A program made the position numbers and the translations under genes. A stretch of 64,000 nucleotides of DNA from Yamadazyma tenuis (taxonomy: Eukaryota; Ascomycota; Pichiomycetes; Serinales; Debaryomycetaceae), in NCBI RefSeq assembly GCF_029203305.1, contig NC_089462.1, positions 1,674,001 to 1,738,000 on the forward strand, written 5' to 3'. This document shows, one piece after another, positions 45,491 to 54,538 of the stretch (positions within the stretch are counted from its first letter, which is position 1; each line of letters opens with the position of its first letter). The notes below the pieces were generated by a model, which saw nothing but the letters and a program-made list of their open reading frames with translations, searched no databases and had not been told where the DNA came from.

Positions 45491-46936
45491 ATGTCTACGT
45501 TGAAAGAACAGAAACAGCTATTTGTTTCCGACTTGGTGGGGGGCTCGTTGGCAGAAATTTACCAGGTCGTAGCCGTGTCTACTGTGGCGTACTTGGCATT
45601 TAAGGTGTTCTCTTCCAGCGAATTCATCGGAAACTCGATACTTCTTGATTTCTTGTTGAACGTCGTGCTGCTTTTGACATCGATAACAATCTACAGCAAC
45701 TCCATCGATACTTTGTATGGAGCTTTGGTGGCTCCAGTAGCTGTGGCAGGCACAATGCAGGTATTATTGCGGTTGAAATCCAAGAAGTCTCGAAATCCTT
45801 CGAAAAAGGCCCCTATAAACACAGAAGTGTTACACAAGAAAGCGTTCCTCACGGCGTATAGATCACATATGTTGATACTCACCAACTTTGCGATCCTAGC
45901 GGTTGATTTCCATGTGTTTCCCCGAAGATTCGCTAAAGTCGAAACCTGGGGCACATCCATTATGGACATGGGAGTCGGCTCGTTTGTATTTTCTATGGGG
46001 TTGGTCAACTCTAGATCTATCATCAAGCTGAAGATCAACTCTATGCAACCGAACAGTTTCGGGTTGTCGAAGTACCTCAGCTTGATCTTCACGAATTTCA
46101 AGGCCACGATCCCCATGTTGGCCTTCGGCATCATTCGTTTTGTAAGTGTCAAAGGACTTGAATATCAAGAACACGTGACAGAGTATGGGATTCACTGGAA
46201 CTTCTTCATAACTTTAGGGTTGTTGCCTACTTTTATAGCCATTTTGGATCCACTTTTCGAATTGGTTCCAAGGGCTTTGGTCGCATTCCTAATAGCAGCC
46301 ACATATGAACTTGCGTTGTGCAACACCGGGTTGTTGCAATTCATTTTGTGGCCGGAGAACAGGTTGGACAGCTTGGTGACTATGAACAAAGAAGGACTTT
46401 TTTCGTTTTTTGGATACTTGAGTATCTTTATATTCGGACAGTCATTTGGCTCGTTTGTATTGACTGGACGCAAAACTCCTAACAACTTGATTGGTTTCAA
46501 TCTCCAACACAAATCGCCCAAGTCTTGGTTGACTGTATCGACAGTCAAAGGGTTGGTCATATCGACGGTGTTCTACCAGAGTTTGGGTTACTTTGTGAAA
46601 GAGTCGCCATTATTCTTCAATATTTCAAGACGTCTAGCTAACCTTCCTTATGTGTTTATGATTGTGGCATATAACTCCTTCTTCTTGTTATGTTACTGCT
46701 TGTGTAATGAGCTTATCGGTGACAACGACACTCATTCCCAGATATTGGAAGCTGTTAATAAGAACGGGTTGGTGTATTTCTTGCTAGGAAACCTATTAAC
46801 AGGCTTGATCAATATGTCCATCAACACCCTCGAATGCGATACCAAAACATCCTTCTTGATCTTGTTGGTGTATGGGATCGTTACCATATTTTTGGTGGTT
46901 GGTTTGGACAAACGTCACATTTACATAAAGCTCTAA
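45491..46936 (+). CDS. GWT1: GPI inositol acyltransferase Gwt1
   Basis: Gwt1 acylates inositol of GlcN-PI in the ER, an early GPI-anchor step. The 481 residues begin MSTLKEQKQLFVSDLVGGSLAEI and have about 13 hydrophobic spans. HVFPRRFAKVETWGTSIMDMGVGSFVFSMGLV is the PIG-W/Gwt1 catalytic-region signature, and the C-terminus has IGDNDTHSQILEAVNKNG. The frame starts at a TTG (45485); ATG 45491 is the real start. Convergent with an orphan secreted-protein gene. Confidence 0.94.
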   Translation: MSTLKEQKQLFVSDLVGGSLAEIYQVVAVSTVAYLAFKVFSSSEFIGNSILLDFLLNVVLLLTSITIYSNSIDTLYGALVAPVAVAGTMQVLLRLKSKKSRNPSKKAPINTEVLHKKAFLTAYRSHMLILTNFAILAVDFHVFPRRFAKVETWGTSIMDMGVGSFVFSMGLVNSRSIIKLKINSMQPNSFGLSKYLSLIFTNFKATIPMLAFGIIRFVSVKGLEYQEHVTEYGIHWNFFITLGLLPTFIAILDPLFELVPRALVAFLIAATYELALCNTGLLQFILWPENRLDSLVTMNKEGLFSFFGYLSIFIFGQSFGSFVLTGRKTPNNLIGFNLQHKSPKSWLTVSTVKGLVISTVFYQSLGYFVKESPLFFNISRRLANLPYVFMIVAYNSFFLLCYCLCNELIGDNDTHSQILEAVNKNGLVYFLLGNLLTGLINMSINTLECDTKTSFLILLVYGIVTIFLVVGLDKRHIYIKL

Positions 46937-47035
46937 ACTTCATTACATATCTCCACAAAGTACATTCTACAAAATATATAAAATTCGCAAGATCGATAAA
47001 TTGCTGCAAAACCAATAGTTGCGAAAACCACTAAT

Positions 47036-47803
47036 CTAACATGGTACTTCACTTCTGTGACAAATACTAGAAGGAACTCGACTTGTCACAAGCTTTATAG
47101 GTGCTGTTACCACCGACCCAGCAGTTTCAAGAACCCCCCACCCTTCGACAAATTTGATTTTTGTTAGGTTATTGGCCGGAGCCTCAGCTAAGTAAAGGGT
47201 AGTGAGAATACGACCATATTCTCCCTGTTTGGTATCACAACTAACACTCGTCTTAATTGATACACTTGGTGCAAATATGAACTCGCTGTCTAGAAAATCT
47301 AGGAGAAGAGACAAGTCCAACTCCGCTACCTTCAAAGAAAAGGATGCAGCCAAATCAACTGAAGCAGAGAAAGTGATTCCAATAGCAGAGGTTAAACTTC
47401 CTCCTTGGCCCATTGACATATCAAGACATGTGCCGTGGTCAATAGTATGGGGATAATATTTCACATTAAGGTCGTACTGGGATTTGACCCATGATTCCTG
47501 TTCTGGGTCATAGAAGCAACTCTCTTTATTTGCAACCGCAACAAACCGATTTTGGGGATCAATTTTATCCGTGTATACAGTGGGAATTTCCTCCAAATCG
47601 TTCACAAGGTAGACTGTGTGGCTGAGGTCAGTACTGGAGAAACTATCCCAGGCCGAAACCAGAGAAACCTGAACGGTACTATGCCTCAGGATGGTGCTTG
47701 GGTCCCATAGGCCGGTGAGGTCAACTATCTGACCAGTAGGGACCATCATTGGAAATGAGGCCGCACAGGCATGTAAAATGAGGAAAGCAAATTCGAATTT
47801 CAT
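47036..47803 (-). CDS. Orphan secreted protein
   Basis: 255 residues. ATG 47803 begins a clean signal peptide (MKFEFAFLILHACAASFP). Five cysteines lie in the mature part (ESCFYD, GTCLD, SVSCDT, SICHR, VPC), suggesting disulfides. There is no GPI tail or repeat. A beta-rich stretch LTSAIGITFSASVDLAASFSLKVAELDLS is the only distinctive element. I cannot assign a family or activity. A further in-frame ATG at 47869 would only add residues in front of the signal peptide. An unspliced single exon is assumed. Confidence 0.72.
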   Translation of the reverse strand: MKFEFAFLILHACAASFPMMVPTGQIVDLTGLWDPSTILRHSTVQVSLVSAWDSFSSTDLSHTVYLVNDLEEIPTVYTDKIDPQNRFVAVANKESCFYDPEQESWVKSQYDLNVKYYPHTIDHGTCLDMSMGQGGSLTSAIGITFSASVDLAASFSLKVAELDLSLLLDFLDSEFIFAPSVSIKTSVSCDTKQGEYGRILTTLYLAEAPANNLTKIKFVEGWGVLETAGSVVTAPIKLVTSRVPSSICHRSEVPC

Positions 47804-48220
47804 GGTATCAAGATTAATCGAGGAGAAATAGGGTTTAGCCTGGCTTATATATACTGCTTTTTGCAACATGACAATTTAGCAGAAAAAGGGGTCGTGCACG
47901 CTCAATACTTTGAGGCCGGGCCACCACTCAATCGCCCAAAAGGGTTCAAAAAAGCCCCCAAAAAACGTCAGAAGACCAGTTAGACATTCACCAACCCATA
48001 AAAACCACACATATACCCCTAAATACCAACGTATATCACTATAAATTGGCACCGCCGCATCCGATGTCGTAATTTGGTCTGCTTGAAATATAATCGCGAT
48101 GGAAAATTATTGCTGTTCCACAAACGTTGGGGTTTACAAATACAATCCACACCCACACAGTTGATTGCTAGTTGATTCCCTGCTCACTCACTCCCGCTCC
48201 CAATCCCCACTAGCTCCACC
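47804..48220. promoter_or_regulatory. Divergent promoter, secreted-protein gene and KES1
   Basis: 417 bp with TAGGGTTT at about 47829-47836 (Tbf1-like) near the secreted-protein start and runs of CCCCTAAA/CCCC-like words. No gene found. Confidence 0.5.
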
Positions 48221-49495
48221 ATGTCAAGCATTGCGTCTTCGTCCTCATGGACCTCGTTTTTAAAATCAATTTCGTCGTTTAATGGTGACCTATCCACTTT
48301 GACAGCCCCCCCATTCATTTTGTCTCCCACTTCTTTATCGGAGTATTCCCAATATTGGGGAGAACACCCCAACCTCCTTTTGGCACCGAACTTCTTGAAG
48401 GCTTCCGAAGGAGCCGACCAGAATGAGTTGGATGCCATGGCGTTGAAAAGAATGGTGGCAGTGGTTAAGTGGTTCATTTCCACGTTAAGATCTCAATATT
48501 GCTCCAGAAACGAAAGTATGGGTTCGGAAAAAAAGGCGTTGAATCCCTTCTTGGGTGAGGTATTTGTGGGCAAATGGGAAGATACCAGTGAAGATGGGAC
48601 GTTGGGTGAGTCCATTTTATTGTCTGAACAGGTGTCTCATCACCCTCCCGTTACCGGCTATGCTATAATCAACCAAAAAAACAACACATTATTGCAGGGC
48701 TATAATGGTATCAGGGCCACTATGTCTGCCACCTCTATCAATATCAAGCAATATGGACACTGTTTGTTAGAGTACAATGCTAAAGATTTGGCTGAAAGCT
48801 ACTTGGTCACATTACCTCCATTGCACATTGAAGGGTTAATCACTGCGTCTCCATTTGTGGAATTGGAAGGCAAGTCATACATCCAGAGCTCGAACGGATA
48901 CGTGGCCGTTTTTGAGTACAGCGGAAGAGGGTACTTTTCCGGCAAGAAGAATACTTTCAAAGCTCGGATTTACAAGGATAAACTAGCATCGGCCGATAAA
49001 GAGAATGCGATTATCACCATTAGTGGACAGTGGTCAGGCAAGAGTTATGCCAAAAAAGGTGCGATAGCTCCTACCAAGACTGATGAATTGTTCTATGATG
49101 CGTTTTTGGCGGATCCTCAACACTTGACGGTGAAGCCTATAGAACAACAACATCCATTGGAAACCAGAAGAGCCTGGCAAAAGGTCGCGGAGGCCATCTC
49201 CAAATCTGATTACGATTTGATCAACACAGAGAAGTCCAAGATCGAGAATGAACAGAGAGAGTTGAGAAGAAAGGAAAAGGAAGCTGGTACCCCATGGGAA
49301 ACCAGGTGGTTCGATCCAGTGGATTATGATTCGGAAGTCAAGGACCATTTCACAAACTTGACCAACTTGTCACAATTGTCCACCAAGAACTGTCCATCCG
49401 GAAGCTTGGTGGGTTCCAAGTATGACGAAGGAACTGCTTTGCATTGGAGAGTGAACGTTGACAAGTGGAACAACGAGAAGGAGATCACTGCCTAG
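48221..49495 (+). CDS. KES1: Oxysterol-binding protein homologue Kes1/Osh4
   Basis: Osh4 exchanges sterol for PI4P between membranes. The 424 residues are the stand-alone ORD of the short Osh class. The fingerprint EQVSHHPP is at 136-143, after KKALNPFLGEVF (104-115). N-terminal WTSFLKSISSFNGDLSTLTAPPFIL forms the lid. The ORD C-terminus is seen in KGAIAPTKTDELFYDAFL and NTEKSKIENEQRELRRKEKE. Sc Kes1 is 434 residues. Which of the two short Osh proteins (Osh4 or Osh5-7) it matches is clear only as Kes1 type. Confidence 0.9.
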   Translation: MSSIASSSSWTSFLKSISSFNGDLSTLTAPPFILSPTSLSEYSQYWGEHPNLLLAPNFLKASEGADQNELDAMALKRMVAVVKWFISTLRSQYCSRNESMGSEKKALNPFLGEVFVGKWEDTSEDGTLGESILLSEQVSHHPPVTGYAIINQKNNTLLQGYNGIRATMSATSINIKQYGHCLLEYNAKDLAESYLVTLPPLHIEGLITASPFVELEGKSYIQSSNGYVAVFEYSGRGYFSGKKNTFKARIYKDKLASADKENAIITISGQWSGKSYAKKGAIAPTKTDELFYDAFLADPQHLTVKPIEQQHPLETRRAWQKVAEAISKSDYDLINTEKSKIENEQRELRRKEKEAGTPWETRWFDPVDYDSEVKDHFTNLTNLSQLSTKNCPSGSLVGSKYDEGTALHWRVNVDKWNNEKEITA

Positions 49496-49557
49496 AGTAT
49501 GAATATACAGATGACAATAGTCCAAATGAAACAATGTATTTAGTGTTATAAACCCGA

Positions 49558-51630
49558 TTATCTTCCGTGGGTGAACAAGTCAAACGATTGGGGGTAGAAA
49601 GGCTTGCTCAATGGACTCAACAACTTAGACCCCTTGTAAAAGTCAATGGTTTTGTTGGCTCTTGAGCTAATTCCTTCTGGAGTGAATTCCAAGTAGTCGT
49701 AGATGTCGGTGTATTTTGCTGAGAATCCAAACCTGCTCACCCCAAACTGGACATGAGAGTAGTTGGACCAGCCAAATGGCGACATCACCTCAATCGACAA
49801 AATTGGAACACCGTCAGGCAACACTGAGAAACGATACTTTTCAGATTGTTGGTCAAAAGCAAAGAAGGATGGCATCGATACAACTCGGGCTCTTGTTCCG
49901 TTTTTACCCAATAATTTTGCAGCCTCAACCGCAATCGAAACTTCTGATCCAGATGACACAAGAATGATATCTGGGTCTTGTGCCTCCACCAAAACGTAGC
50001 CACCCTTGGATGCCTTCTCTATAGAAGACCCTTCCAAGTGTGGAACCCCTTGTCTGGTCAACGCCAACACGTGAGGAGTTGAAACCGACGAAATGGCTGC
50101 TTTGTAGGCGGCAGACACCTCATTACCATCAGCAGGTCTCCACACAGAGAGATTTGGAATAGCCCGAAGATGTGCCAACGTTTCAATTGGCTGGTGGGTA
50201 GGCCCATCTTCACCCAATCCAACCGAATCATGAGTTCCAACCCAGATAATTGGAAGCTGCGAAATGGCTGATAATCTGACAGCACCGGCTGCGTAAGACA
50301 CAAAGTTCAAAAACGTCCCGCCAAAAACCTTGAAGTTGGATCCAAAAGCTGCTATTCCGTTCATCATGGCACCCATGGCATGTTCCCGAACACCAAACCT
50401 GATATACCGTCCAGAGTAGTCTCCTAACCCAGTTGACGGAGGCTGAAAGTCCACCGCGTTTTGGGTCCTGGTCAAAGTCGATGGAGTCAAGTCTGCCGCA
50501 CCTCCAATGAGCTCGGGAATAACTGGCGTAAGAGCACCCAAAACCGTCTCTGAAAGCTTCCGGGTGGCTGCTGCCTTGTCAGAAGGCTTGTATGAGGGTA
50601 AGAACCTCTCCCAATCTGGAGGCAACCTTCCGTCCTCTCTTCTGTTGATTTCTTCTGCCAATTCAGGATAGTGGTGACTATAGTCTTTGAACAACTTCTG
50701 CCATTCTACATATTGTTTATCCTTCAGTTCCACCGACTTCTTGAAGTAGTCAGTGACTTCCAGAGGAACCACAAAACTTTGTTCGGGGTCGAACCCAATG
50801 GCTTTCTTTAGGTGCTTCACATCATCAGGTTTCAATGGAGCTCCGTGTACTGCCGCGGTGCCAGCTTGCTCAGAACCAATTCCAATGGTAGTTTTGATCT
50901 TCACAAACGTGGGCTTGTCGGTGACCTTCAGAGCCTCATCAATTGCCTTGGAAAGAGTAGATAAGCTAGGGTTCTCTTCATCCACATCAATTACGTGCCA
51001 GCCATATGCTCTATATCTTTCAGGCACATCCTCAGTGAATGCCAAATCTGTAGACCCGTCAATAGAGATTTTGTTGGAATCCCAAAACACCGTCAAGTTA
51101 CCCAACTGCAAGTGACCTGCAAGAGATGAGGCCTCAGATGAAATCCCTTCCATCAAGCACCCATCTCCAACAATACAAAAGGTCCGGGCATCGGCAATAG
51201 GGTAGTCGGGTTTGTTGTAAGTGGCTGCAAATTGTTTTTGCGCGAGTGCAATCCCCACTGCATTTGCAATTCCCTGGCCCAATGGACCGGTGGTAACCTC
51301 CACTCCGGGACAGTGGGGAGTTTCCGGGTGGCCAGGGGTCTTGGAGTTCAATTGCCTAAAGTTCTTCAAATCGTCGAGAGTGTAATCGAATCCATATAAA
51401 AACAAGATCGAGTACAACAAAGCACAGGCATGTCCATTGGATAATACAAACCGGTCTCTGTTGGGCCATTTTGGGTGATTTGGAGTGAATTTGGTCTTCT
51501 GGAAAATAGCATGGGCAAGGGTGGCAAGTGCCAATGGAGCTCCTGGATGACCTGAATTTGCAGCTGATACACTGTCCACGGCTAAGGTTTTGATGGTGTT
51601 GATGGACAATTGGTCAATATCTTTAGTCAT
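49558..51630 (-). CDS. TKL1: Transketolase
   Basis: The thiamine-diphosphate enzyme moves two-carbon units between sugar phosphates in the pentose phosphate pathway. The 690 residues carry the family signatures: RFVLSNGHACALLYS (61-75), TTGPLGQGIANAVG, GDGCLMEG (155-162, TPP/Mg2+), and GVREHAMGAMMNGI. It is not a dihydroxyacetone synthase: the DAS-specific motifs and a peroxisomal C-terminal signal are absent (it ends DLFTHGR). Codon choice is mixed for an enzyme usually among the best-biased genes, so it could be a second, less expressed transketolase copy; I use TKL1 provisionally. Confidence 0.85.
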   Translation of the reverse strand: MTKDIDQLSINTIKTLAVDSVSAANSGHPGAPLALATLAHAIFQKTKFTPNHPKWPNRDRFVLSNGHACALLYSILFLYGFDYTLDDLKNFRQLNSKTPGHPETPHCPGVEVTTGPLGQGIANAVGIALAQKQFAATYNKPDYPIADARTFCIVGDGCLMEGISSEASSLAGHLQLGNLTVFWDSNKISIDGSTDLAFTEDVPERYRAYGWHVIDVDEENPSLSTLSKAIDEALKVTDKPTFVKIKTTIGIGSEQAGTAAVHGAPLKPDDVKHLKKAIGFDPEQSFVVPLEVTDYFKKSVELKDKQYVEWQKLFKDYSHHYPELAEEINRREDGRLPPDWERFLPSYKPSDKAAATRKLSETVLGALTPVIPELIGGAADLTPSTLTRTQNAVDFQPPSTGLGDYSGRYIRFGVREHAMGAMMNGIAAFGSNFKVFGGTFLNFVSYAAGAVRLSAISQLPIIWVGTHDSVGLGEDGPTHQPIETLAHLRAIPNLSVWRPADGNEVSAAYKAAISSVSTPHVLALTRQGVPHLEGSSIEKASKGGYVLVEAQDPDIILVSSGSEVSIAVEAAKLLGKNGTRARVVSMPSFFAFDQQSEKYRFSVLPDGVPILSIEVMSPFGWSNYSHVQFGVSRFGFSAKYTDIYDYLEFTPEGISSRANKTIDFYKGSKLLSPLSKPFYPQSFDLFTHGR

Positions 51631-51990
51631 GATGGGAAGATATTATTAGAGAATTTACAAGAAAAACCAGAGATTTTGGGGTATTTATATCCTTGTAATA
51701 CAAATATAACATCAGAGCAATTAGGCCGCAACGGCAGATTAGGTTGCTTAGTCACGTGCTTTTGAGTAGGGTTTTCAAAGCCCGCACCAGTCACACACTC
51801 GCACTGCTGGGGACGGTGCGCACACCAATAGGCGCACGACCACACACCCAAATTGGGCCCCAGACACCCGCAGCTTGCGAGCGCTTTTGTGTCACCATTT
51901 GTTCGAGCGGTATCAAGAGAATTTTTAACTACTGAAAATTTTTTATAATCTCAAAGTATTGATTATTCAACTTTTAATTAACTACTAAAA
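51631..51990. promoter_or_regulatory. Divergent transketolase/RPL33 promoter with Cbf1 and Tbf1 sites
   Basis: CACGTG at 51753-51758 is followed 9 bp later by TAGGGTTTT (51767-51775, AACCCTA on the other strand). This Cbf1 plus Tbf1 pair is the reported ribosomal-protein promoter architecture of Candida. Runs of ACACCC and CACACC between 51783 and 51860 form a further GC-rich element. Confidence 0.75.
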
Positions 51991-52637
51991 ATGGCTGAAT
52001 CTCATAGATGTATGTGCATACCACTCCACGGTGATCGACTAGTGAATATCTGAACATAGCTGGGATTGAACAGAACTGAAAATAACGACACTTGGACCTC
52101 ATTCTTTGGAACCCGGTCTCGAATGAGTCAGATTTCAAACCCAGTGAAACCTTCCAAAATTCCCTTATATCAACTACTGCCTGTTTCTCCGTGTCACCCA
52201 CAAGCCACACTGACCATACCCATTACCAAATTCTTCTTGGAAGCAAAGTTTTCTCCTACTGGCAGTTCAAGTTCACCAACGTCGAAACACCCCAAAAACA
52301 TAAAAACCCCCAATACTAACAAGCTTTTCTAGTATACGTTAAAGGTAAACACTTGTCTTACCAACGTTCAAAGAGAGTCAACAACCCTAACGTTTCGTTG
52401 CTCCAAATAGAAGGTGTTGCTAACCCAGCTGATGCCAAGTTCTACTTGGGTAAGCGTGTTGCCTATGTCTACAGAGCCTCTAAGGAAATCAGAGGATCCA
52501 AGATCAGAGTCATCTGGGGTAAGGTTACCAGAACCCACGGAAACAGTGGTGTCGTTAGAGCCAACTTCAAGAAGAACTTGCCACCAAAGACCTTCGGAGC
52601 TTCTGTTAGAATCATGTTATATCCATCCAACATCTAA
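51991..52637 (+). CDS. RPL33: 60S ribosomal protein eL33, one intron
   Basis: Exon 1 (51991-52009, MAESHR + T) and exon 2 (52333-52637) encode 107 residues, exactly the length of S. cerevisiae Rpl33. The joined codon TTA gives Leu7, then [38 protein letters not shown] and [17 protein letters not shown] are near-identical to the Sc protein. An early intron after a short first exon is the classic RP gene structure. The promoter carries Cbf1 and Tbf1 motifs. Codons are strongly biased, as expected. Confidence 0.98.
52010..52332 (+). other. RPL33: Spliceosomal intron of RPL33
   Basis: 323 nt: donor GTATGT at 52010, branch TACTAAC at 52314-52320, acceptor TTCTAG ending 52332. No snoRNA C/D box pair was apparent in it by eye. 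Confidence 0.97.
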
Positions 52638-52746
52638 TTCAGTTGACAGTTGTTTCGGCTACTTATTTAAAGGAAATTAACGCTTATAAATATAATTATC
52701 ATAAAGAAGAAAGGTGTGTTTATAAGTTGTGGAATCTATATAAATA

Positions 52747-52782
52747 ACTTAATAAAACGTCTTTAATGTACCTTTATTAAGT
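52747..52782. terminator. 10-bp inverted repeat downstream of RPL33
   Basis: ACTTAATAAA (52747-52756) and TTTATTAAGT (52773-52782) are perfect complements with a 16-nt loop, 110 bp past the stop. The AT-rich arms suit a 3'-end element, but function is not established. Confidence 0.45.
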
Positions 52783-52931
52783 TGGATTCCCGCTTGTTGG
52801 CCGTTTGGTTTTCTTTTTATGTATATTAATAATAACATCATTGTATTAGTGAAGCCACTGGCCTTGGATCGTAGTTTGTTGAGGCAGCCTCACTGTTCGC
52901 AAAATTTATATAAACACTTGTTAGTTGCACC

Positions 52932-54410
52932 ATGGCTAAAAGCAAGAAAAAGACCACCAAGGCCGCCAAAAATGGGTCGACAGACAACGGCAGTGCCATA
53001 TCTAGTCATGAAGAGGATACACACATCGAAGAAGTGCCTCCAATAGTGCCGGTGCCTGATGAAAACGGATATTCGAACGGATCCGTTGCCAGCACCGATG
53101 GGGTGGAACTCGAAAACAATGCCGCCAGCGCAACTACCATTGACTCCACCAGCATCCTACAAGCACAGATTGATGAATTGACCAAACAGTTGCACGAAAA
53201 AGATGAGACGATACTGAAACAAGTCGAATTACAAACACAATACAAACAGCTCCTAGCACAAAAAGAAGAGGAGTTGGCCCAACACAAAGCACAGGTACCA
53301 GAAGATCATCTGCGTGAGCAGGACCCTTCTGACAGCTCCAGCGCCGACTTGGAGTCGGTAAAGAAAGAACGAGACGAACTCAAGGCCAATTACGATTCGT
53401 TACTTGGGCGAATCTCGTCGATGCGATCGGTGTTTAGCAAGATGAAAGAGACCGAAGTGGAGGCCGAGCAGTTAAAAGAGGAAGTGGAAACCCTCAAACA
53501 CGACAAGGGTTTGTTGGAGGAAGAAAACGCCAAATTGGCTCATACCGTCGATAAGTTGAAAGAACAGACCACCGACTTGAACAGCGAGTGCGAGCGGTTG
53601 ACCAGCCTGCTCACAGCCACGAGAAAAGAGTTCCAGTCCAAGGAAGACGGGTTTCAGGATGAGAAGTACGAGTTGGAAAATACCATTTCCAAGTTGAACA
53701 AAAAGATAAATGAGTTGAAATCTCTGGCCAACGAATTTGACTTGATGAAGGATGAGAGTAAGATGGAAATCAAGAGCTTGAATTCCGTCATCGAGGAGTT
53801 GAAGGAGACGGTGGACATCAAGCAAGCTGACTTGGACAATTTGAAATCTCAGTTGGAGTTCACCAATACCAAATCCACACAATTGCAGGCCCAAATTCAG
53901 CAATTACAGACGGCCCACGACACTCAGGTACAGAAGTTGAACACTTCCATCAGCAATTTGACGGAGGAGAAAGAAGTGGTCCAGGCCAGTTTACAGGAGT
54001 CAGCTGCGCGAATAGTCGAGTTGGAAACCAGCTTGGAAAAGATCAAAGTGCTTGAGAAGGAAGTGGAAACAAGGCAGATTCTATTGGGAAAGGCCCGTCA
54101 CGAAGCAGTGATTTTGAATGAGCATTTGGGTAAGGCGCTAGGGATGTTGAAACAACAGCTGAATAGTGTCGATAATACCATTGACAAAGAGCTTATTTCA
54201 AATGTGTTGATCAACTTTCTCCAGATTCCAAGAGGCGACACCAAGAAGTACGAGGCGTTGCAGTTGCTCAGCTCGTTGTTGGAGTGGGACGAGTCCAAAC
54301 GTGTGGCCAGTGGCCTAAGTCACCATCAGCAGTCAGGCGAGCCTCGAGGTAGAGAGAGCTTTATCTCACTCTGGACCGATTTTCTCGAGCGGGAAAGCAC
54401 CAAGAAGTGA
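52932..54410 (+). CDS. RUD3: Golgin with GRAB domain, Rud3
   Basis: Rud3 (GMAP-210 homologue) is an Arf-dependent cis-Golgi tether. The 492 residues (Sc Rud3 484) have a basic N-terminus (MAKSKKKTTKAAKNG), an acidic linker and a long coiled coil from about 75 to 385. The C-terminal GRAB domain is seen in HLGKALGMLKQQLNSV, DKELISNVLINFLQIPRGDTKKYEALQLLSSLLEWDE. GRAB rather than GRIP at the end separates it from Imh1. Confidence 0.9.
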   Translation: MAKSKKKTTKAAKNGSTDNGSAISSHEEDTHIEEVPPIVPVPDENGYSNGSVASTDGVELENNAASATTIDSTSILQAQIDELTKQLHEKDETILKQVELQTQYKQLLAQKEEELAQHKAQVPEDHLREQDPSDSSSADLESVKKERDELKANYDSLLGRISSMRSVFSKMKETEVEAEQLKEEVETLKHDKGLLEEENAKLAHTVDKLKEQTTDLNSECERLTSLLTATRKEFQSKEDGFQDEKYELENTISKLNKKINELKSLANEFDLMKDESKMEIKSLNSVIEELKETVDIKQADLDNLKSQLEFTNTKSTQLQAQIQQLQTAHDTQVQKLNTSISNLTEEKEVVQASLQESAARIVELETSLEKIKVLEKEVETRQILLGKARHEAVILNEHLGKALGMLKQQLNSVDNTIDKELISNVLINFLQIPRGDTKKYEALQLLSSLLEWDESKRVASGLSHHQQSGEPRGRESFISLWTDFLERESTKK

Positions 54411-54538
54411 AGTAGTTTAAATTCTCCTGCCAATTCAGTATACTTCAGCATAAAATAGCACATAATAATCTAGTCAGTTTCTCTCACCAGTTCGCACCCA
54501 AATCGCAACGCGCGTTATTTTTCATTTCACATCCCACC

